64,000 nucleotides of DNA from assembly GCA_024693365.1 (NCBI GenBank), contig JAILLF010000023.1, positions 1-64,000 of the forward strand, read 5' to 3'. Made by a program: the position numbers and the translations under genes. Position 1 is the first letter of the stretch. Each line of letters opens with the position of its first letter. Positions 42,317 through 50,868 of the stretch are shown here, in pieces. Under the pieces are notes generated by a model that had not been told where the DNA came from, made no database searches, and worked only from the letters and a program-made list of their open reading frames with translations. This DNA comes from Acetatifactor sp. (GTDB taxonomy: Bacteria > Bacillota > Clostridia > Lachnospirales > Lachnospiraceae).

Positions 42317-43120
42317 CTATTCTACTATATTCCCGCCTGCATTGCAACCACTATTTTTTTCTGCATATTTTTCAAACCGGCATTGCTCGTATACTTGCTT
42401 TCCCAAAAGCGTGATCGCCTGCTTCGGGCAATGACTGATGCAGCGATAACACATGGTACAACGTCCTCCGGCAACCGCCTTTCCGTCCTCCATGGTAAGA
42501 TTATGCATGGGGCAATTTTGAACGCACAGACCACATCCCACGCAGGCATCGCTGATCTTTAATTTCTTTGAATAACCTGTCGTTTTCCCATAAAACCAAA
42601 GTCTTTGTCCAAACAATCCTGCAAGGTGCGAAGCTAAGCTTAAACCCTCCTGAGGATAACGTCCCCGCTCCTTAATCTCCCTAGCCACTCTCTCGAGCTT
42701 TGCATCCGCCTCGCGGACAAGCTTCTTGTTATCCTCTATGGATTTCTTTAGCATTTTATTGTCACATACGGCATCCGGCATGCGTACCTGAAGGCCTCCG
42801 AGCACCTTTGCCCCGTATTTCTTCAAGAGGCGTGCGCTGCATCCCGCGCCGTCTCCGGAAAACGCGCCCATCGTCGTCATGCAAAAAACCTGCTTTCCTT
42901 GCCACAACGCCTGATTTTTATTGATAAAATCCCTTACCGCATAAGGGCAATTGGAAAACTGCGTCGGATAAGCCAATAGTATTTCCCGTGCTTCCTTCAG
43001 CTTCTCTGCAGCATCCGCCTGCTCAAGCGGGATCATTTCTGCCGCGGGATTGATCGCGGAAGTCAGCTTCTCCACGCAATGCTTTGTATTTCCAGTTCCA
43101 CTTAAATAAATCGCAATCAT
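42317..43120 (-). CDS. EFR1-family flavodoxin/ferredoxin protein
   Basis: 267 residues. The N-terminal flavodoxin part starts MIAIYLSGTGNTKHCVEK, where GTGNT is the FMN phosphate-binding loop. The C-terminal part has two 4Fe-4S motifs: DACVGCGLCVQNCPM and RCTMCYRCISHCPKQA. EFR1 proteins combine a flavin and ferredoxin in electron transfer in anaerobic Firmicutes. GAGGGAAGCAAT precedes the ATG at 43120. The TetR regulator gene is 25 bp upstream in the same direction, so it may control this gene. Confidence 0.92.
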   Translation of the reverse strand: MIAIYLSGTGNTKHCVEKLTSAINPAAEMIPLEQADAAEKLKEAREILLAYPTQFSNCPYAVRDFINKNQALWQGKQVFCMTTMGAFSGDGAGCSARLLKKYGAKVLGGLQVRMPDAVCDNKMLKKSIEDNKKLVREADAKLERVAREIKERGRYPQEGLSLASHLAGLFGQRLWFYGKTTGYSKKLKISDACVGCGLCVQNCPMHNLTMEDGKAVAGGRCTMCYRCISHCPKQAITLLGKQVYEQCRFEKYAEKNSGCNAGGNIVE

Positions 43121-43145
43121 ATTGCTTCCCTCATTTCCATGCTCC

Positions 43146-43703
43146 TTAGATTTCCACGGCATTTAGTATGCCTTCGATCTCCTTTTCCAAATCGTCCTCC
43201 TCCAATACGCCCTTCATGGCAGACAACCCTGAGAGGCCGTGAACCATGGACCACAGCGCCAGCATCTTTTTCCGCCGTGCTTTCTTTTTCACTCCCATCT
43301 CAGAAAATGCTTCCTCCGCAACGCCTGCGAACAACAGATAGGGTGGATACTCCGTGAGTTCTATCCTTCCATGAGAAAATAAAAAATGATAGTATGACGG
43401 ATTTTCATAAAAGAAGAGCACGTAGCGCTTCCCCAATTCCAAAAGAATCTTCTTTTTATCCTTCACTGTCTCCATGCACTCCTGCAATGTTTCCGTAAAC
43501 TGCTCCGTGATAAACCGCTGCGCTTGAAGCAAAAAATCCTCCTTGTTTTGAAAATGCGCATACGGCGCCGCACTGCTGACGCCGCAAACCTCCGCGAGCT
43601 TTCGCATGGAAAGCTCTTCTACGCCGTGCTCATCCACAAACGCAAGACCCTTTTCCAATAATTCCATTTTTAGATTCCCGTGATGATATGGTTTTTCGCT
43701 CAT
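43146..43703 (-). CDS. TetR/AcrR-family transcriptional regulator
   Basis: 185 residues. The N-terminal helix-turn-helix is visible as LSMRKLAEVCGVSSAAPYAH followed by FQNKEDFLL; the C-terminal ligand domain is divergent, as usual. TetR proteins repress promoters as dimers until a ligand binds. GGGAGG precedes the ATG at 43703. Its gene sits just upstream of the EFR1 gene on the same strand, so the likely target includes that operon. The ligand is unknown. Confidence 0.9.
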   Translation of the reverse strand: MSEKPYHHGNLKMELLEKGLAFVDEHGVEELSMRKLAEVCGVSSAAPYAHFQNKEDFLLQAQRFITEQFTETLQECMETVKDKKKILLELGKRYVLFFYENPSYYHFLFSHGRIELTEYPPYLLFAGVAEEAFSEMGVKKKARRKKMLALWSMVHGLSGLSAMKGVLEEDDLEKEIEGILNAVEI

Positions 43704-43840
43704 ACTCGTCCTCCCAAGCGGATTAATTCCTGACCGCAAATACATCTTATCACTGCTTAGATTCTATCTCTTAATCTTATCACTGTCAAGTTCAAATTTC
43801 GCCAAGCCATGGAAATCCCTTTGATGGATTTTATCGCACA

Positions 43841-43872
43841 AAAAGCGGAGCCGGTCACAGACCAAACTCCGC
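43841..43872 (-). terminator. Intrinsic terminator of the TIM-barrel protein gene
   Basis: On the minus strand GCGGAG-TT-TGGTC-TGT-GACC-GG-CTCCGC followed by TTTTTGTG: two stacked stems and a U tract. It lies 26 bp past the stop codon at 43898 and separates this gene from the TetR gene. Confidence 0.85.
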
Positions 43873-43897
43873 CTCTGTATGATCTATAAGAAATCCT

Positions 43898-45637
43898 TTA
43901 CTCTTCTTCCCAATGATACTTCTTAAAGACGCCCGGCGTCAAAACAATCTCAGCCACGTATTCCTTCCACTCTCCCATGAAGGAAAAATGCCGGAGCTCC
44001 GTAACGGGGATCCTCCACCCCGACTGCTCATCAACCAAAGCCTTTACTTTCTTGCCCGTCCTTACCGTCACCCTGTCCGCGCGGTTGTCGCCCTTGACGT
44101 AACGGTACAGGATCATGCTGCCGTCCTCGTAGGTAAAGGCAGAGAATAACCTGCCCGTAACGTAATCCTTTCCGCAGAGCACGCGCTTAACCACGTCGAT
44201 CGCAGACTTAGGCATCTGATACAGATCACTGTCATTCTCAGGGATTGCAAAGGTATAAAGCCTGCCCTTTCCATAGGTACTGCGCAGGAAAAGGGAAGCG
44301 TGCAGGTCCCCATCTCCGCCGTTTAGTAAGGACCAGGAATCATTGTTGCCATGCACGATCTCGGGGAACAGCACGGGATTGCGATGCTCCGCATAGCCTG
44401 CCATCTCGCCCGTCACGTGATAGCGCGTCACGGCATATTTGCGTCCGGTAAGTCTTGCCTCCGTGAGGCCGGCTGCTCTGAGTGCGTCGCCGGCTTCCCT
44501 CAAAAATCCCGTCGTGATCACGGCATCGCCACCTTGTTCCACAAACTTGCGCAGCTTCTCAATCACGTCCTTGTCTGCCAGGGAACTCTCCGTCAGGAAG
44601 ATGCTCTTTGCATCCTCCGGGAAGAAAGGCGTCGGCTCAATGGGGATGCCCAGCATGCCAAGGCGCATCTCCAGATGATTCTCGCCGCTGGACGCGAAAG
44701 GAATATACGTCGGAACGCCCACGGGCTTTCCAACGTTTTCCATCATCCGATCAATCTTTGTAAGCTGCATCCCCATCGCTGCAACGAGCGGGTTATCGAT
44801 CAGATCCGCCCACATAAAGTGCATCAGTTCCTTCGCGCCTGCAAAAGCGGTAAGATATGCCTGCTCCAGGTAACGATCCACGGACCAGCACTGATAAGTG
44901 TCAAACCATCCGCCGCCGTTTCTTCCGGGCCATGCATTCTCAAAATAACGCACCAGGGAATAGCTCAAATATTCCGGCAGGTGCTGATCCGTATACGCCA
45001 CGCTCCTCGTCTCCGTTCCGGTATACGTGGCGTCGAAAATATCCCTCTGCACCTCCGGTACGTATCCCGTAAAGTGATAGGATTCCCGCCAGTTGGGATA
45101 CTTGATGACTACTTTCACCTTCGGATTAACGGCCTTCATGGGCTTTACGATCAGATTCTCCGATACGTCGCGCATCAGTTCTCGCCGAAACGTCACCCAA
45201 TCACGGTCTCCCTTCGCCTTGATGCAGCTTGCGCAACTGCAGTTCGTAAAATAGAAATCATCCAAAATGACCTCGTCAAACTGCTTTGCCACGGTCTCCG
45301 ACATTTCAATCAGTTTCTTTCTCATGGCGGCGTCCGTATAACAGAACGTCCCAAACAGCCTCTGTTTTCCGGGCTCTGATCCCTCAATATCCCCTATGAT
45401 CGTTGTCAGGCCTCCGGAGACCTCAACGTCCTTGCTTTCCAAAAAAGATTTGATCATTCCAATCTGGGCCGGCTCCACGTCACAGTCTCCGCGGTGCGTC
45501 TCCAAATACACCTTGTCCAGACCAATATACTTTTCCAGAAAATCATAATCCTTTTCCAGCTTTTCCTGCGTGAATGACTTCGCAACTTCCGCTGGAACGT
45601 AAACCACCGTTTTGAAATTCTTAAAATGTTTTCCCAT
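43898..45637 (-). CDS. Large conserved protein, probable TIM-barrel glycosidase-like plus amidotransferase-like fold
   Basis: 579 residues, no signal peptide. A possible acidic active-site segment is FDEVILDDFYFTNCSCASC, with a Cys cluster just after it. Further conserved-looking parts are VIKYPNWRESYHFTGYVPE, YTGTETRSVAYTDQHLPEY and GGWFDTYQCWSVDRYLEQAY. Residues ~360-430 (GGDAVITTGFLREAGDALRA) resemble glutamine-amidotransferase-like modules of sugar-processing proteins. GGGAGG precedes the ATG at 45637. I cannot place it in a named family; polysaccharide processing is only a guess. Confidence 0.7.
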   Translation of the reverse strand: MGKHFKNFKTVVYVPAEVAKSFTQEKLEKDYDFLEKYIGLDKVYLETHRGDCDVEPAQIGMIKSFLESKDVEVSGGLTTIIGDIEGSEPGKQRLFGTFCYTDAAMRKKLIEMSETVAKQFDEVILDDFYFTNCSCASCIKAKGDRDWVTFRRELMRDVSENLIVKPMKAVNPKVKVVIKYPNWRESYHFTGYVPEVQRDIFDATYTGTETRSVAYTDQHLPEYLSYSLVRYFENAWPGRNGGGWFDTYQCWSVDRYLEQAYLTAFAGAKELMHFMWADLIDNPLVAAMGMQLTKIDRMMENVGKPVGVPTYIPFASSGENHLEMRLGMLGIPIEPTPFFPEDAKSIFLTESSLADKDVIEKLRKFVEQGGDAVITTGFLREAGDALRAAGLTEARLTGRKYAVTRYHVTGEMAGYAEHRNPVLFPEIVHGNNDSWSLLNGGDGDLHASLFLRSTYGKGRLYTFAIPENDSDLYQMPKSAIDVVKRVLCGKDYVTGRLFSAFTYEDGSMILYRYVKGDNRADRVTVRTGKKVKALVDEQSGWRIPVTELRHFSFMGEWKEYVAEIVLTPGVFKKYHWEEE

Positions 45638-45909
45638 AAATCCTCCCGCGTCAATAGAATTTCCTAATCTCCCATCGGAGTTTCCACCAATGCCTTCCCT
45701 TTCATCATACCCCCGCAGGGTCCGTCGGACAACTAATTTTTTGCGCACTCCAATGTCTTTTTTGCCTAAAATGCACGTGCCGGGAAAATTACTCAAAAAA
45801 TCAAGACGAAAAGAAAAACCTCTGTTATACTAAAGTTACAATCGATTGATTCCTAGGAATGCACCGGAGGGATGCCGCAACCATCCTTCCACCAAAAAGG
45901 AGAACTGCG

Positions 45910-46734
45910 ATGAGTAAACTGGAGCTTTTGGCCGAAGCACTGGAATACGTGGAACAGCACCTGCAGGAAGACCTCCACACGGAGGATCTTGCCGCGGCCT
46001 GCTACTGTTCCAAATCCACAATTGAAAAGTTATTCCGACAAATTAATCACATATCCGTGCGGGACTACGTGATCCGCAGGAGAATGACAAAAGCAGCTCG
46101 CACGCTGATAGAATGCCCAGAAATGAATCTGTTGGACGTTGCGCTTGCCTATGGCTATTCAAGCAACGAGGCGTTCACGCGGGTTTTCTGTCAGACCTGG
46201 AACTGCTTGCCGTCCAAATACCGCGAAAACAGACGCGTATTGGAGTTATTCCCGAGAGTCCGCGTGCCCATGGAATCAGGAGAGGAGAATTTTATGAGTA
46301 GAATGAAATTTGATATCAGTGAATTATATGATCTTTTTCAGAGCAGAAAGAATTGCTGGTTTGTATGCTGCGACATCAACCATCTCGTGCCCATCAACGA
46401 GATTTCCCATAAGGCAGGTGACCTTGCGATCTTAGAGAGTCTTCACAGAATGGAGGCCGTGGCCGGCGAGGACGACGTCATTTTCCGCATCGGCGGAGAC
46501 GAGTTTGTGCTCCTTACAAACAGCGAGGATGAAGCTTATGCCAAGAGCCTGGCTGAGCAGATCCTTTCCCATAACGGTGAACCCATTGATTTCGAGGGCC
46601 GGAAGATCCCGCTGTCCCTTTACGCAGGCATTGTAACGCTTGGCAAGAAGGTTGGCCGTTACAGCGAGATGTTCACAGAGCTACAGACCGTGATCATGCA
46701 GGCAAAGTATGAATCCGACAAGAGAAAAGGATGA
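45910..46734 (+). CDS. AraC-type HTH - GGDEF fusion
   Basis: 274 residues. Residues 1 to about 105 form an AraC/XylS helix-turn-helix: LHTEDLAAACYCSKSTIEKL and DVALAYGYSSNEAFTRVFCQ. Residues ~140-274 hold a shortened GGDEF domain: FVCCDINHLVPINEISHKAG and FRIGGDEFVLLTN. The usual GHxxGD reads SHKAGD. It may link DNA binding with nucleotide binding or c-di-GMP synthesis. AAGGAG precedes the ATG at 45910. It diverges from the TIM-barrel gene, so it may regulate it; that is inference. Confidence 0.85.
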   Translation: MSKLELLAEALEYVEQHLQEDLHTEDLAAACYCSKSTIEKLFRQINHISVRDYVIRRRMTKAARTLIECPEMNLLDVALAYGYSSNEAFTRVFCQTWNCLPSKYRENRRVLELFPRVRVPMESGEENFMSRMKFDISELYDLFQSRKNCWFVCCDINHLVPINEISHKAGDLAILESLHRMEAVAGEDDVIFRIGGDEFVLLTNSEDEAYAKSLAEQILSHNGEPIDFEGRKIPLSLYAGIVTLGKKVGRYSEMFTELQTVIMQAKYESDKRKG

Positions 46735-46744
46735 ACTTCAAACA

Positions 46745-46787
46745 AAAGGGGAGACGGTTTTGCGCCGCCTCCCCTTTCTCGTTTTTT
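46745..46787 (+). terminator. Terminator after the AraC-GGDEF gene (probably bidirectional)
   Basis: AAAGGGGAG pairs with CTCCCCTTT, with an inner CGG/CCG, followed by TCTCGTTTTTTGC. The minus strand also shows U-rich sequence after the stem, so it may serve the convergent gene at 46792-48717 too. Confidence 0.85.
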
Positions 46788-46791
46788 GCAT

Positions 46792-48717
46792 TTATTTCAT
46801 TTTCCCTTGATCATCCATGATCTTACCGTATTTTTCAGGATTCTCCCAATAATCAATAAATTCCCCTGCCGAATATGGTCCGCGTAGGTTTTCATCCGCA
46901 GAATCCGCGCAGTCCCAATACCAGTCGCGGATCACGTGCTGCCCGTCTTTTATGCCAATCAGGAAATGCAAGTAACCCCATTCCGTCTTCCCGATTTCAT
47001 CCTCGTGGCGGAGTATGCCCTGCAGGTGAAGAATTTTTTCATCCCCATACTCCAGCCACTCCTCCTCATCCTTCGTTACGATCAAATGCCAGCTTCCGGT
47101 TTGCGAAAGGGAGTACGGAAACTGCTGTGCCTCATATTTTAGATAACGAACCAATCGCGGCTGCGCGATAAAAGGCATGTAGTCGATCTCTTCAGAAAGC
47201 AGCTGCATCTTTGTTTGAGCCGCATACAAAAAGGCACCGCAAACATCTGCACAAAGCCTGTAAGCAGTTTTAAATTCAACGCCGCCATTCCAGGCGGGAT
47301 ACGCACTCGGGAAAAACTGACGTCCCACGTGAACCGGCCTGCCCTGATATTCCGGCAGCGTTGATGACGTAAAAGCCTCCCCGCCGTCAATATTATAGAT
47401 TACGTAGAAGGGCAGTACGTCCGGTTCGTCCGCATACCATGACCAGTCCGCACTTCCTTGGATCCAATAGTCCACTTCGCAGGGAAGCTCCGAGACGGGA
47501 CATCCGGGGAGATATATGATCAGTTCGTCCGCGTTATCCAGACCATAGGGCTCCGTCGTCATATAGCGGATTCTGTCCTTCACGTACGTTTCTCCCGGCT
47601 TAGGATAAGAAATCTCCTCCACCCTGCAGACGTAAGCGTATGGATTCAATTTCAGAGGAAAACCACATTTCCCCTGAAACTCGCATATGGAATGATCCGC
47701 ATCATAGTTGTCGTCCGCCGACATATTGACGTCCAGGTATTTTCCGGTAAAGCTGCCGTCCGCCTTGAGAGACAAGGTGGTTTGCCAACCACCGGCGCCG
47801 CTGGCAAAAAGAAATTCATCCGGGAATTTGGAGAATAACGTTTCGTCCGGTTTCACTCCCATGTCTTTTGCCTTTGGCCTGTTTCCCACCGTAATCCCAA
47901 ACGAAAGATTGGATATACCCGTCCCCAAAGGCGGCTGAATGTTATTTATGCGGTCTACGACCCACCTGCCGCCATCCACGCTCTCATAATGGCAGTCCAG
48001 ACAGACAAATCTCTCCTGTCCGTCCGTTGCAAAAATGGGCCTGGTAAAGCGTACCTCCACGTCATCGAGTAACTTTTCTATTTTGACGGAAATAAAGGCA
48101 CCCTCGGAAAGACTCTTTGGATATGCTTCCTCATATTGAACCTTTGGATTACTTCCATAGGTCAACCGGTCACTGAGTGGTTCCCATTTTCCGTCCTGAA
48201 GCCTTAACAACGTCAGCTTCCCCGGCCAGTTATAGGAACTTCCCAGAGGGCTGCTTTCCAGTAGGATCAGTTCCTCTTTTCCGTCATTATCCACGTCCGC
48301 AGCCTTAGCCCGCGTTGAGATCATGTCTACGGATTGCAGCGTTATTTCCGCCGTGGAATCACCTTGTAAATTCACCTGAACTACGGTCTTTCCGGAAGGC
48401 TCATTCTTTATGCTTACCGCTTCAGGCGTTCCGTCCCCATCCAGATCTGCATTTATGGTCTGCGTCCTCTCCCCAAATGCCGCGCCAGGCCCCGCACCAT
48501 TCCCGGCGCCGTCCGGTCCCTGGCCGTCTGCGTCAGATTTCCGGCCTTCTCCTTCCGCTGTCACGGCTGGATTTTCTTCACCTTTTCCCGGATCCTCTCC
48601 TTGATTCTTAAGTGCCTTCGCCAGACAAACAATGCCAACTACCGCGAGCAAGAGAATTCCCGCCGCCATAATCCAAAAGATTGGCTTTTTATCATTAGAC
48701 TTATTCTTTTCCGTCAT
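46792..48717 (-). CDS. Membrane-anchored protein with FG-GAP/EF-hand-like calcium repeats
   Basis: 641 residues. One N-terminal helix (FWIMAAGILLLAVVGIVCLA, residues ~14-34), then a Gly/Asp/Glu-rich spacer (~35-85), then DLDGDGTPEAVSI and AADVDNDGKEELILLE, which are FG-GAP/VCBS-type Ca2+ loops, followed by a large extracellular region with several Cys and many Trp/Tyr. It is oriented out of the cell by this topology. GGGAGG precedes the ATG at 48717. No enzymatic motif was recognised. It is convergent with the AraC-GGDEF gene. Confidence 0.8.
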   Translation of the reverse strand: MTEKNKSNDKKPIFWIMAAGILLLAVVGIVCLAKALKNQGEDPGKGEENPAVTAEGEGRKSDADGQGPDGAGNGAGPGAAFGERTQTINADLDGDGTPEAVSIKNEPSGKTVVQVNLQGDSTAEITLQSVDMISTRAKAADVDNDGKEELILLESSPLGSSYNWPGKLTLLRLQDGKWEPLSDRLTYGSNPKVQYEEAYPKSLSEGAFISVKIEKLLDDVEVRFTRPIFATDGQERFVCLDCHYESVDGGRWVVDRINNIQPPLGTGISNLSFGITVGNRPKAKDMGVKPDETLFSKFPDEFLFASGAGGWQTTLSLKADGSFTGKYLDVNMSADDNYDADHSICEFQGKCGFPLKLNPYAYVCRVEEISYPKPGETYVKDRIRYMTTEPYGLDNADELIIYLPGCPVSELPCEVDYWIQGSADWSWYADEPDVLPFYVIYNIDGGEAFTSSTLPEYQGRPVHVGRQFFPSAYPAWNGGVEFKTAYRLCADVCGAFLYAAQTKMQLLSEEIDYMPFIAQPRLVRYLKYEAQQFPYSLSQTGSWHLIVTKDEEEWLEYGDEKILHLQGILRHEDEIGKTEWGYLHFLIGIKDGQHVIRDWYWDCADSADENLRGPYSAGEFIDYWENPEKYGKIMDDQGKMK

Positions 48718-48752
48718 GATCCCTGCCTCCCAAAGGTCCAAATACTATCAGT

Positions 48753-49115
48753 CTATTTCTCACGGTGCTCCTCGATCAGTTTCTTTAGTTCTTTTACTTC
48801 CTTCTTTGTCAATTTCCTTCCGCCAAGAAAAGCAGTAAAAAAGCTTAGAAAAGAGTTATCGAAGGTACGCTCCAGAAAATACTCCGTTTCCTTTTCCTGC
48901 GCTTCCTTCTTTGGAATCAACACGCTGACCACGGCATCATCATTTTTTATAAAGCCCTTTTCACAAAGCTTCTTGATTTCCGTATAGGTCGTGGACTTTT
49001 TCCAACCCAATCTTTCCTGACATAATTTCACAAGCTCACCGGAATTCACCGGCGCGTTCTCCCATACGATACACATAAAGCGATAATCGCTGTCACAAAG
49101 CTTTGCGTATTCCAT
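48753..49115 (-). CDS. BlaI/MecI/CopY-family transcriptional repressor
   Basis: 120 residues. The winged-helix core is RFMCIVWENAPVNSGELVKL and GWKKSTTYTEIKKLCEKGFI, the C-terminal half is acidic and basic helices, and the length is normal for BlaI. Such repressors bind a dyad at their own promoter. The sensor/protease BlaR1 is not encoded beside it. An AAAGGAC site is present but about 14 bases from the ATG at 49115. The promoter and operator region lie at 49214-49267, and a lipoprotein hydrolase is divergent on the other side. Confidence 0.88.
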   Translation of the reverse strand: MEYAKLCDSDYRFMCIVWENAPVNSGELVKLCQERLGWKKSTTYTEIKKLCEKGFIKNDDAVVSVLIPKKEAQEKETEYFLERTFDNSFLSFFTAFLGGRKLTKKEVKELKKLIEEHREK

Positions 49116-49213
49116 GACGTTCTGCCAGTCCTTTCTTTTTCAATCCTTTTTCTTCCAATTCTTTAATTCGTCTGTCATCTCCGGAATTCGTTAAATATCC
49201 GTTTGTCGAAAAA

Positions 49214-49267
49214 GGACTATAATCATAGACCATTTTTAGTCTATAACTATAGTCCCACATTTGTCAA
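49214..49267 (-). promoter_or_regulatory. BlaI-gene promoter with overlapping operator-like dyads
   Basis: Minus strand: TTGACA (49262-49267), 16 bp, TATAGA (49240-49245). The dyad TAGTCTATAACTATAGTC (49237-49254) covers the -10 region, and a related imperfect dyad GACTATAATCATAGAC lies at 49215-49230. A dyad on the promoter fits autorepression by the BlaI-type protein. Confidence 0.7.
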
Positions 49268-49278
49268 GTATTTTTCTT

Positions 49279-49307
49279 TTGACATTTCTTCGCCGTTGTC
49301 ATACACT
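49279..49307 (+). promoter_or_regulatory. Promoter for the lipoprotein hydrolase gene
   Basis: TTGACA (49279-49284), a 17-bp spacer, TACACT (49302-49307), ending about 80 bp before the ATG at 49390. It lies on the opposite strand, next to the BlaI promoter, so a repressor bound at 49214-49254 could affect both. Confidence 0.6.
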
Positions 49308-49389
49308 ATGCTTACGTAATTCCAAAGATTACGGAAACTGGAATCTCGTGCAAATCATCACGTCGTAAACATAATGGAGAATTGACAAC

Positions 49390-50808
49390 ATGAAAAAACT
49401 AATATTTATCGCTATGATCTGTCTGTTAACCGCCTGCAGCAACGGTAACGCAAACGAAACCAGCGGGAGCAGCCCCGCAGCTTCTGAATCCACCGGGTCC
49501 TCTTCCAACGCAGAGTCCGCCCCTGCCTCGTCCGCAAGCGACGAAAGCGCTACACAGTCGCAAAGCACCGAGGATGCTTCAACTAAGGAAACAAAGGCAG
49601 AGATCACTTCGGCTCCCACCACGAATGCAGAGCTCTACGCTCTCTTCATGCAAGAGTGGAAAAAGGGAGACGTGACCAGCCTGTACGACTATTCTTCCAG
49701 CGTCCTCAAATCCATGTTTGACGAAGAAGCATTCCAATATATGTTCTGCGGGAATTTCCAAGTGTTTGGAGAGATCAAGGGCGTAGAGAATGAACGGATT
49801 TTAGGAAAAGAAAACAACGGCAGCTATTGTGGGACTCTGGTGTTTGAAAATGCGAAGGCAGATTTTCAGCTTGCCTTGGATCACCTTCAGATTTCCGGAT
49901 ATTATTATGACCTGCGCATTGAAAAGCCTTTTGACGTTACGCTGGACAATGGCGTTACGGAGCATTATTTCCCGCTACAGAGCGGAGATTTTACTTTGAA
50001 CGCCGCATACGTTAAGGCTGCACGGGAAAATGCGCCGACGGCGCTTCTCATCCCTGGCTCCGGACCGTCTGATTACAATGAGACCATTGGCATCCTTCCT
50101 ACCTTCCAGGACCTGTCGCGGGGGCTTGCAGAAAAAGGCATCTCTTCCCTTCGGATCGAAAAGAGAACCTTTCATTTTGCCTCAGAATGTAAGAATACGG
50201 ACACTCTGGAAGAAGAATACTTTACGGATTTGAATTCCGCGATCTCCTGGCTGGAAAGCGAACGTCCTTCCAGTGAACTCTGGTACCTGGGGCACAGTCT
50301 GGGCGTCAATATTGCCGCAGAGCTCATAGGCCGCCACCCTGCAAAGGGATTGATCCTTTGGAATGGAACGGCAAGACATCTTGCAGACGTCGCCGCTGAC
50401 CAATATGCCGAGCAGGCTCCTGCCGTTGCTTCCATGTACCGCGGAATGGCTGAAAATGCTGCGGCCGTTACGGAAGCTTCGGCGAAGGGAACGAACTACT
50501 TCTCTTGCCCCGACTATTATTGGGCTTCCTACAATAAGCTGACGACCCTGAAATCCATCAGAAACGCCCACGTACCCACGCTGATCCTCAATAGTCTCCT
50601 GGATCGCCAGATTTATGAGGCTGACCGTGATCTGTGGCAGGATTCGTTTGGCAAAGATGATTTCGTGAAAATCCGCGTCTTTGATGATCAGAGTCACGTA
50701 GGATATAAAATTGATGCAAAGACCTCAAATTACTATCAGTTGGCTGAATTTCCGGAAGAACTAACGGATGAGATTGCAGACTTTATTTTGAAGCAGGCCA
50801 CGCCTTAG
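49390..50808 (+). CDS. Lipoprotein alpha/beta hydrolase
   Basis: 472 residues. The signal and lipobox are MKKLIFIAMICLLTACS with Cys16 as the lipidation site, followed by a Ser/Thr/Ala-rich spacer to about residue 75. The hydrolase domain has an oxyanion-type TALLIPGSGPSDYNETIGIL, the nucleophile elbow WYLGHSLGVNIAAELIGRH and a late FDDQSHVGYKID with the likely catalytic His. The family is esterase/peptidase-like. GGAG precedes the ATG at 49390. It is the divergent neighbour, and possible target, of the BlaI repressor. Confidence 0.9.
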   Translation: MKKLIFIAMICLLTACSNGNANETSGSSPAASESTGSSSNAESAPASSASDESATQSQSTEDASTKETKAEITSAPTTNAELYALFMQEWKKGDVTSLYDYSSSVLKSMFDEEAFQYMFCGNFQVFGEIKGVENERILGKENNGSYCGTLVFENAKADFQLALDHLQISGYYYDLRIEKPFDVTLDNGVTEHYFPLQSGDFTLNAAYVKAARENAPTALLIPGSGPSDYNETIGILPTFQDLSRGLAEKGISSLRIEKRTFHFASECKNTDTLEEEYFTDLNSAISWLESERPSSELWYLGHSLGVNIAAELIGRHPAKGLILWNGTARHLADVAADQYAEQAPAVASMYRGMAENAAAVTEASAKGTNYFSCPDYYWASYNKLTTLKSIRNAHVPTLILNSLLDRQIYEADRDLWQDSFGKDDFVKIRVFDDQSHVGYKIDAKTSNYYQLAEFPEELTDEIADFILKQATP

Positions 50809-50825
50809 ACCATGCATCTGCACAA

Positions 50826-50868
50826 AAAATAAGCGCATTGCACGCACCGCACTGCGCTTATTTTCTTG
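50826..50868. terminator. Bidirectional terminator between convergent genes
   Basis: AAAATAAGCGCA (50826-50837) pairs with TGCGCTTATTTT (50853-50864), a 12-bp stem with A- and T-tracts on both sides. It overlaps the last codons of the ATPase-methyltransferase gene (stop at 50858) and follows the hydrolase stop at 50808. Confidence 0.85.
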
